A stretch of 64,000 nucleotides of DNA from positions 1 to 64,000 of the forward strand of contig CAKQJE010000006.1 in NCBI GenBank assembly GCA_934247225.1. The letters run 5' to 3'. A program made the translations under genes and the position numbers. Source of the DNA: an uncultured Clostridia bacterium. Its GTDB lineage: Bacteria > Bacillota > Clostridia > Christensenellales > Borkfalkiaceae. The stretch's first letter is position 1. The number at the start of each line of letters is the position of its first letter. Positions 59,084-64,000 of the stretch are shown piece by piece. Under the pieces are notes generated by a model. That model was not told the origin of the DNA. It searched no databases and saw only the letters and a list, made by a program, of their open reading frames with translations.

Positions 59084-59755
59084 TTAGTCGTTTTCCCCGA
59101 TTTTTTTCGCTATATTATCCGAAATATCCGCGTCCGAAATATGCACCATAAAATAAAACTGTTTTACGTGCGCCTTTAATTTTTCCAGACATTCGGCTTC
59201 TCTTTCGGGTTGGCGATCGCAAACGCCTATCAAAGTAATAACAGGCGAAACATACATAAGCGCAAGCGCGTTCACGTCGCCGCTTCGGATAACTCCCGCC
59301 GCAATCAGGCTTCTGAAAATTTCGGCATGGTAATCGACAAGCCGTTCCGAAAAACGCCTCGTATAAAGTTCTCCGAATTTCGGAGAGCGAAACTGCTCTA
59401 TCGTCATCATTTTGCGGAACCTGCGTATATTGTCGTTACGGAGCGAGTAATCGAATATCTGCCGTACTTTTTCAAACAATTCTTCCTCGCCGATCGTCAT
59501 CATCATAGGAATATCCGCCGACGCGCTCTGGACGTGGATATCTATTTTATCGGTGTCTTTTTCATATTTCAAAGCCGTGGTTTCAACGATCGCGTCGAAA
59601 ATCGATTGCTTACTCGGAAAATGATTGTAAAGCGACGGCGCTTTTATCCCCACCGCCGAGGCAATTTCTCCGACGCTGACCGCATCGTATCCGCGATCCG
59701 AAAACAGTTCGAGAGCCTTGTCTATAATTCTTTGCTTCGTATCCTCTTGTTTCAT
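59084..59755 (-). CDS. TetR-family transcriptional regulator
   Basis: ATG 59755 (MKQEDTKQRIIDKAL) follows GAGGTGG; a GTG two codons upstream is also in frame. The N-terminal HTH is canonical (ALELFSDRGYDAVSVGEIASAVGIKAPSLYNHFPSKQSIFDAIVET, read in parts: GYDAVSVGEIASAVGIKAPS, LYNHFPSKQSIFDA). The C-terminal ligand domain (~60-223) has no recognisable subfamily motif. It represses most likely its own operon, since a 26-bp palindrome overlaps its promoter start site, and the genes that follow (DUF998, GNAT, TfoX, acetyltransferase). Confidence 0.92.
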   Translation of the reverse strand: MKQEDTKQRIIDKALELFSDRGYDAVSVGEIASAVGIKAPSLYNHFPSKQSIFDAIVETTALKYEKDTDKIDIHVQSASADIPMMMTIGEEELFEKVRQIFDYSLRNDNIRRFRKMMTIEQFRSPKFGELYTRRFSERLVDYHAEIFRSLIAAGVIRSGDVNALALMYVSPVITLIGVCDRQPEREAECLEKLKAHVKQFYFMVHISDADISDNIAKKIGEND

Positions 59756-59763
59756 ACCCACCT

Positions 59764-59789
59764 CATACTAACTAACATTAGTTAGTATG
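59764..59789 (-). promoter_or_regulatory. 26-bp palindromic TetR operator
   Basis: CATACTAACTAAC and ATTAGTTAGTATG are inverted repeats with one mismatched pair (ACTAACTAA/TTAGTTAGT perfect). It lies between the -10 and the TetR start codon, over the expected start site, a classical place for autorepression. Confidence 0.85.
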
Positions 59790-59818
59790 AGTATAAGACA
59801 ACGACGAATATTTGTCAA
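59790..59818 (-). promoter_or_regulatory. Sigma-A promoter of the tetR operon
   Basis: TTGACA (59813-59818), 17-base spacer, TATACT (59790-59795) on the minus strand, directly in front of the palindrome. Confidence 0.85.
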
Positions 59819-59982
59819 GTCTTTTTGGGAGTATTTTTTTATTATTTTTGTTTATTCAATATAAAAGTCGGTTCGAATCCTGTTTTTCAAAAAAACAGGT
59901 CAAAATGCGACTCTTAAATTCAAATATTCCGCGAAGTGCGCAAAAAGCATTAAATAAAGCAACAAAAAAGCACAAGACCTAA
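59819..59982. other. Intergenic with two hairpins
   Basis: The gap holds CCTGTTTTTCAAAAAAACAGG (59879-59899) and the start of a terminator AAAAAGCAC...GTGCTTTTT (59965-60000) for the AraC/GyrI gene. The stretch GTCGGTTCGAATCC at ~59868 resembles a tRNA T-arm but has no partner arms. Confidence 0.5.
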
Positions 59983-60092
59983 TAAATCTCGTGCTTTTTA
60001 TGTTTTGTAGCTTTTTCGTACTACAAAGATGTGTATGTACGACAAAATCTCGTTTTTCGGGCTGTTTTCAAAATAGTGTCGGACGATAAGTA
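59983..60092. repeat. Direct repeat copy 1 flanking the AraC/GyrI gene
   Basis: A 110-bp segment repeated at 61157-61266, offset exactly 1174 bases. The first ~80 bases (TGCTTTTTATGTTTTGTAG ... ATCTCGTTTTTCGGGC) are nearly identical, the last 30 weaker. It contains TTTTTCGTAC...GTACGACAAAA and TTTTGTAG...CTACAAA small palindromes and partly overlaps a terminator stem. Confidence 0.85.
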
Positions 60093-60161
60093 TTTTTGGG
60101 GGCGATTAGTCTACTTTTTCAATAACTTTTTTCGTTAATCCTTCGACAAAAATCGCTTCAC

Positions 60162-61046
60162 TCATTTCTGAATCCTCCGCACGGCTCTCAGCTCAATGTA
60201 TCCGCGCTGTCCACAAGGTTCTAATTGAATGCGCGGATTTTCATCGTCCCAGCGGTAGCCAATGACGGACGGATCGTAATTATCCATTGCCGTTTGTACG
60301 GTGCGGATAGCTTCGCAATAATCCTCTTCGCGGAAAGACGGTCCTTGAAACATAAGATATTCTGCTTCGGGCAGATGAATGGTTTCAAATCCTTCCGGAA
60401 TGATTCCCTTGTAGTCGGTTCCAACCTCAACACCCTGCACATAGGTGGATGTATTCGGCTTTTTGTATTTTTCGGGTAACCACATGGAAACCGGTTCTCC
60501 ACAGAGCGATTTCATGCTCATGAGAATACCCCAAACGTCACAACTGACTTCTTCGCAGTACGGGAAATAGTCTGCCGCCTGCTTACCGCGTTTGATAATG
60601 CACAGGCGTTCCGGTTTGCGGATAACCTGAATGAAAATAGGTTGAATGTTCGACACGTTGATGTCCTCCTTTTTTAGTTCTCGATATTTTGCACCGTAAG
60701 GAATAAAGAAGGTGACAGGAACGGGATTTTTCATATAATCGCTGGGATTCAGCCCGAATTCTCTGTAAAATGCCCGTGTAAAGGTATCCACATTGGCAAA
60801 CCCTGCGTCAAACGCCGCGCGGGTGACCTTTACGTTACCGCTTTTAAGTTGTTTAGCCGCCTGAGTAAGCCGATATTTACGAATATACTCGGTCGGCGTC
60901 AGCCCAAGAGAGTCACGGAACAGTCGATAAGAATACCACGGAGAAAACAAAGACGCGCGCGCTAAGTCCGACAAATTGATTTCTTCTGCATTATTCTTTT
61001 CGATATAATCCTGCATCCGCTGGACAGCCAAAATCTGTTCTTTCAT
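60162..61046 (-). CDS. AraC-type regulator with GyrI-like effector domain
   Basis: This 294-residue protein has an N-terminal AraC HTH pair (INLSDLARASLFSPWYSYRL, FGLNPSDYMKNPVPV and YIRKYRLTQAAKQLKSG). A C-terminal GyrI/Rob-like small-molecule domain follows (VIRKPERLCIIKRGKQAADYFPYCEEVSCDVWGIL, in parts IIKRGKQAADYFPYC, and YRWDDENPRIQLEPCG). GyrI-like domains bind drugs or bile-salt-like amphiphiles. Direct repeats flank the gene on both sides. Its base usage is less GC-rich at third positions than the host genes, which fits recent arrival (inference). Confidence 0.9.
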   Translation of the reverse strand: MKEQILAVQRMQDYIEKNNAEEINLSDLARASLFSPWYSYRLFRDSLGLTPTEYIRKYRLTQAAKQLKSGNVKVTRAAFDAGFANVDTFTRAFYREFGLNPSDYMKNPVPVTFFIPYGAKYRELKKEDINVSNIQPIFIQVIRKPERLCIIKRGKQAADYFPYCEEVSCDVWGILMSMKSLCGEPVSMWLPEKYKKPNTSTYVQGVEVGTDYKGIIPEGFETIHLPEAEYLMFQGPSFREEDYCEAIRTVQTAMDNYDPSVIGYRWDDENPRIQLEPCGQRGYIELRAVRRIQK

Positions 61047-61156
61047 ATTCCTTCAACTCCTTACAGGCAATAATTATATCGCAGACGACAATTTTTTTCT
61101 CGACTTTCCTTGCCTATTTAATTTCTCAGTCCAAAAACTCAAAGGTTCAATTCTAC

Positions 61157-61266
61157 TAAATCTTGTGCTTTTTATGTTTTGTAGCTTTTTCGTACTACAA
61201 AGATGTGTATGTACGACAAAATCTCGTTTTTCGGGCGATTTTCGAGAGTGTATCGTACGATAAGTA
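61157..61266. repeat. Direct repeat copy 2 flanking the AraC/GyrI gene
   Basis: Second copy of the 110-bp segment at 59983-60092. It starts 23 bases after the stop of the GNAT gene at 61289, just as copy 1 lies 70 bases after the AraC/GyrI stop, so each repeat follows a gene in the direction of transcription. Confidence 0.85.
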
Positions 61267-61288
61267 CCTCGACAAATAGGAATTTGTA

Positions 61289-61795
61289 TTACCGTCTATC
61301 TTCTGAGAGCATACCATAAAAGTATAAATCAGCCTGGTTCCCGAAATTGTCTTTTGTCCGGTTTCTCTGTATCCCTTCCGGTTTCATCCCAAGTTTATTC
61401 ATAAGATTAACGGATTTATTTCCATCGATAGTTTCGGCAAGCACTTTATGCGCATTCATCTTATCAAAAGCATAGTCAATGACCGCTTTGCAAGATTCAT
61501 AAGCAAATCCTTGTCTCCAAAAAGATTTGTTAAAAAACCACCCGATTTCATATACACCTTTGTCGAGTTCTTTGAAGAGAATATATCCTATCACTTTGGC
61601 GGTTTCTTTGTGTACAGCCGCAACCGCCCCCTTCTTTTCTATGCAGAACTTTTGTAAGAAATCTGCCGTTTTCTCAATGGTATATGCCGGTTCACAATTC
61701 TTCATTGTTTCGGCATCGCCCAAAATGTCCTGCAAGTCGCTCAAATCATTCATAGTAAAGTCACGAATAACCATTCTATCTGTTTCAATATACAT
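61289..61795 (-). CDS. RimJ/RimL-type GNAT acetyltransferase
   Basis: This 168-residue protein matches the ribosomal-protein-alanine-acetyltransferase-like group: IETDRMVIRDFTMNDLSDLQ, IGWFFNKSFWRQGFAYESCKAVIDYAF (acetyl-CoA motif W-RQGFAYE), NAHKVLAETIDGNKSVNLMNKLGM and the end GIQRNRTKDNFGNQADLYFYG. Members acetylate the N-terminus of ribosomal or other proteins, and some give drug resistance. It has its own promoter at 61836-61864. Confidence 0.92.
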   Translation of the reverse strand: MYIETDRMVIRDFTMNDLSDLQDILGDAETMKNCEPAYTIEKTADFLQKFCIEKKGAVAAVHKETAKVIGYILFKELDKGVYEIGWFFNKSFWRQGFAYESCKAVIDYAFDKMNAHKVLAETIDGNKSVNLMNKLGMKPEGIQRNRTKDNFGNQADLYFYGMLSEDRR

Positions 61796-61835
61796 TTAAT
61801 TGCCCCCGCGTTAATTCTGATTTGTCTTTGCCTTA

Positions 61836-61864
61836 ATTTTAGCATATCGTACAATGCTTTTCAA
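61836..61864 (-). promoter_or_regulatory. Promoter of the RimJ/RimL-type GNAT gene
   Basis: TTGAAA (61859-61864), 17-base spacer, TAAAAT (61836-61841) on the minus strand, 41 bases upstream of the start codon. Confidence 0.7.
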
Positions 61865-62063
61865 TTATTCACACCGACTTTCACACCGGCTTAATAGAAT
61901 AACAGTCTGTAAAAAACTTATAGACCATCACACTTGGCTCCCCGAGTAGGGGTTGTAAGGAGCGGAGCGACGGAATAGCGTTTTACCCGACTTCATTTCT
62001 TTTATTGTTTTTTCGGCAAAACGCGTCACATACGACCGGTCGTGGGAAAAGCCTACGAGAGGT
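61865..62063. other. Intergenic, no gene seen
   Basis: Short inverted words (GTCTGTAAAA...TTATAGACC at ~61905) resemble the terminators near 37.4 and 39.0 kb. CACACCGACTTTCACACCGGC is a short tandem at ~61870. No coding frame is supported. Confidence 0.5.
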
Positions 62064-62097
62064 AAAAAAAAACGTCACATCTTGTGACGCCGTTTTT
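62064..62097. terminator. Bidirectional terminator
   Basis: ACGTCACA, TCTTGTGACGCCGT with A9 and T6 runs on the two sides. Sequence is close to the terminator at 55251-55281. Confidence 0.75.
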
Positions 62098-62200
62098 TGG
62101 CTGCGTTGCCCGAAATAGCTGTGTTTATCTGCGATTCCGAGTTTTTTATTTTCTGTTTTTTCGTTTTTTGCTCTTCGTTTCCGAACTGTTCAATTTCAGG

Positions 62201-62302
62201 TCAAACAAGCGATTTCAGATATTCTTCGACGTTTCTGTATTCGATTCCGTTTTCCAAAGTCGTATTTTCTCCGCGATAAATAACAACTTTTTTAGCGATT
62301 TT
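62201..62302 (-). pseudogene. Orphan 33-codon remnant in frame after the DUF285 protein stop
   Basis: Immediately after the TAA at 62303 the same frame continues without a start as KIAKKVVIYRGENTTLENGI, then EYRNVEEYLKSLV to a TGA at 62201. The VVIYRG...NG..Y.NVEEYL pattern looks like the tail of AAA/DUF4143-type ATPases (low confidence). It could also be a C-terminal extension lost by a nonsense mutation. The rest of the gap to 62098 holds AT-rich sequence. Confidence 0.4.
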
Positions 62303-63754
62303 TTACGGTTTATCCGCTATATCCGTAAAATACCCCGGATTCGCCGCCCCGCCGTCGATACGGGCGTAAGCCTTGTCCACGTGCTCGTCGTCGTAAGAAG
62401 TACCTTGTCCTCCCTTAAGTTTTTTGCATTGCTCAAACATCTTACCGGAAGAGGACACGTTATCCGTATTCCAGCCGCTGCCGACGTATACGGAAACGAG
62501 TCTGCCGCAACTAAGGAACATGTGGCTCATATCTGTAACGTTTCCGGTGTTCCAACCGGAAAGGTCAAGCGCAGTAAGATTGCCGCAGCCGTAAAACATA
62601 CTAAACATATCCTTAGCACTTTCGGTGTTCCACGAAGAAACGTCTATCGCTGTCAGTTTGTTGCAATCGCGAAACAGATTGCGCATATTGCTGACTTTGC
62701 CTGTGTTCCACGAAGACAGGTCAAGCGAAGTAAGACTGCCGCACCCCAAAAACATATTGTTCATATTAGTAACGTCCGAGGTGTCCCACGAAGACAGGTC
62801 AAGCGAAGTAAGACTTCCGCAACCTCTGAACATATGGCTCATATCGGCGACGCCTTCGGTATCCCATGAAGAAATATTAAGCGACGTCAGGGAAGAACAA
62901 TCGAAAAACGTACCACTCATATCGGTGACGCCTGCGGTATTCCATTTTGAAACGTCAAGCGAAGTCAAGGAAGAACAATTGTAGAATATATAGTGCATCT
63001 GCGTGGCTTTATCGATATTCCAATTAGAAACGTCAAGCGATATAAGACTGCTGCAACCATAGAAGGTGTCGCCGATGTTTTTTACGGCGGCAGTATTCCA
63101 ACCGGAAACGTCAAGCGATGTAAGACCGACGCAATTATAGAACGTTCCGTAGAGTATTTTTACTTTTGCGGTGTTCCAGCCGGAAAGGTCAAGCGAAACC
63201 AAAGAAGGACAATCACGAAACAAGAACTCCATATCCTCGACGTTTTTGGTATCCCACGAGGAGATGTTTTTCACCTCCGTCAACTTGGTGCAACCGCGAA
63301 ACATACCGCGCATATCCGTGACCATTCCGGTATCGAAGTTGGAAAAATCGACGGACGTCAGTTCCGTAAGCTCATAAAACGTGTGAAAGCAATCCGGATT
63401 AGCGTAAATTTTCCGGTCTGAAAGAATATACGCCTTCGTCCCGTTAACGTACAGTTTTATTTTACCTTTTCTTTTTACGTCGACGTTTATCGGCTCGATT
63501 CCGACGATTTCACTCTCGTAATCATCCGTTTTTCCGAACACGACTTCCGTCACAGAAGTACCCATTGCTTTTCTGAACTCCAAACCGCGCAAAAGCACGT
63601 CTATGCTCGTTATATTCAGAGTAAGATTTCCCACCTGCTTTTCTATCACGTATTTGCTCATGGTGAAAGTTACGGAAAACAGAAAAAACGCCGAAAGCAG
63701 GAAGAGTAACACGAATATACTCTTACGTCGAATTTTTTTCACAAAGTTTTTCAT
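62303..63754 (-). CDS. DUF285/BspA-type leucine-rich repeat surface protein
   Basis: ATG 63754 (MKNFVKKIRRKSIFVLLF) follows GGAGA; earlier ATGs leave no space for it. A single hydrophobic segment (FVLLFLLSAFFLFSVTFTMS) acts as signal or anchor. A short N-terminal domain follows. Then come ~12 repeats of the DUF285 kind, each about 24 residues (SSLTSLDVSKWNTAGVTDMS, GSLTSLDLSSWDTSDVTNMN). They form a solenoid for ligand binding. The repeats are homogeneous at DNA level (AGTCTTACTTCGCTTGACCTG-type cores), a sign of recent expansion. It lies 18 bases after the partial exported-protein gene and is probably cotranscribed. Confidence 0.9.
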   Translation of the reverse strand: MKNFVKKIRRKSIFVLLFLLSAFFLFSVTFTMSKYVIEKQVGNLTLNITSIDVLLRGLEFRKAMGTSVTEVVFGKTDDYESEIVGIEPINVDVKRKGKIKLYVNGTKAYILSDRKIYANPDCFHTFYELTELTSVDFSNFDTGMVTDMRGMFRGCTKLTEVKNISSWDTKNVEDMEFLFRDCPSLVSLDLSGWNTAKVKILYGTFYNCVGLTSLDVSGWNTAAVKNIGDTFYGCSSLISLDVSNWNIDKATQMHYIFYNCSSLTSLDVSKWNTAGVTDMSGTFFDCSSLTSLNISSWDTEGVADMSHMFRGCGSLTSLDLSSWDTSDVTNMNNMFLGCGSLTSLDLSSWNTGKVSNMRNLFRDCNKLTAIDVSSWNTESAKDMFSMFYGCGNLTALDLSGWNTGNVTDMSHMFLSCGRLVSVYVGSGWNTDNVSSSGKMFEQCKKLKGGQGTSYDDEHVDKAYARIDGGAANPGYFTDIADKP

Positions 63755-63771
63755 ATACATTCTCCGTCTGC

Positions 63772-64000
63772 TTAACAAACCTGCTCGGCGCGCACCGAGA
63801 CGCTTGTATTTGCAAAAGCATAATCCTGCGACAAGAAACTTGCGTTAACTACGGAAAAAGCCAAAATATGCTCGTGCTTTTGCGAATTTCCCGCCGCAAA
63901 ACGCCCGACATCCGTAAACGTAACCGTTTTTTCGTCCGACGAAACCGTACCGCTCTTTCCGTCTACGGTTATCGATAATCCATTTGGTAATGCCTCGTTC
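63772..64000 (-). CDS. Exported protein, C-terminal part (5' part outside window)
   Basis: The last 75 codons are visible, including GLSITVDGKSGTVSSDEKTV, then TFTDVGRFAAGNSQKHEHIL and ASFLSQDYAFANTSVSVRAE before QVC and the stop. The strand pattern and the H-L-x-V-N-A segment resemble the ends of SipW-dependent or camelysin/TasA-like matrix proteins, but this is a guess. It is the gene before the DUF285 protein, 17 bases apart. No family was assigned. Confidence 0.55.
   Translation of the reverse strand, partial: NEALPNGLSITVDGKSGTVSSDEKTVTFTDVGRFAAGNSQKHEHILAFSVVNASFLSQDYAFANTSVSVRAEQVC

Noticed and set aside
59983..61266. Integron attC sites between the small accessory genes
   Set aside because: The repeats lack paired RYYYAAC/GTTRRRY core sites and the single-stranded hairpin of attC, occur only twice, and no integrase was found.
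62084..62869. 261-residue plus-strand open frame opposite the DUF285 protein
   Set aside because: It is the antisense shadow of the 24-residue repeats and starts inside a terminator.

Overview
The window looks like chromosome from an endospore-forming, low-to-mid GC Firmicute of the class Clostridia, probably a gut or rumen lineage. SpoIIR, SleB, YpeB and a SPOCS/LysM spore protein are all present. So are many Cys-lipoboxed surface proteins, AGGAGG-type ribosome sites and consensus sigma-A promoters. No rRNA, tRNA, CRISPR array, prophage or recognisable transposase gene was found. Most genes lie on the minus strand.

Layout. (1) 1-18.4 kb is a minus-strand carbohydrate locus. It starts at a promoter with an inverted repeat (18318-18372) and runs through an ABC sugar-binding lipoprotein, two permeases, a 1023-residue Ig-like exoprotein, a DUF4838 lipoprotein, two paralogous Ig-like lipoproteins (one with seven CxxC modules), a GH127-type enzyme, two Gfo/Idh/MocA dehydrogenases and a TIM-barrel isomerase cut by the window edge. 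(2) 18.6-20.4 kb is a secB-mscL-Crp/Fnr operon. (3) 20.5-23.9 kb holds the spore genes ypeB, sleB and spoIIR, the last with a sigma-F-like promoter. (4) 24-26.2 kb holds a nested hairpin element in the leader of an LRR lipoprotein gene. (5) 26.4-36.9 kb is mostly housekeeping: ispE, a SipL-like spore protein, a PHP phosphoesterase, a cupin, folA, thyA, an SDR, a DUF896 protein, pheT and pheS. (6) 37-38.9 kb holds a frameshifted DAK-like gene and an AAA/DUF4143 ATPase. (7) 39-54 kb is a second, very compact sugar operon with a divergent AraC regulator: surface protein, glycosidase-like lipoprotein, ABC importer, dehydrogenase, GH112 phosphorylase, GH78-like enzyme and nucleoside-hydrolase-like enzyme. 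(8) 55-62 kb is an accessory strip of small same-strand genes (GNATs, a xenobiotic acetyltransferase, TfoX, DUF998, TetR, AraC/GyrI) with duplications, direct repeats and a second nested hairpin element inside a GNAT gene. (9) 62.2-64 kb holds a DUF285 surface protein and the end of another exported protein.

How the parts work together. Both sugar loci follow one plan. Surface lipoproteins and glycan enzymes process or hold a glycan outside, an ABC importer without its own ATPase brings in the oligosaccharide, and cytoplasmic enzymes finish it. In the 39-54 kb locus, GH112 next to a GH78-like enzyme suggests a galactosyl-rhamnose or related disaccharide.

The most unusual signal is a pair of elements (23990-24542 and 55677-56250) with no coding capacity. 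Each can be read as a ~275-bp unit, terminal inverted repeat plus hairpin A plus hairpin B, with a second unit of the same design inserted between A and B. Seven of the eight hairpins are 106-107 bp. The stem sequences differ from hairpin to hairpin yet stay self-complementary. Removing the second element restores an exact 175-codon acetyltransferase frame, so it is a real insertion. I do not recognise this family.
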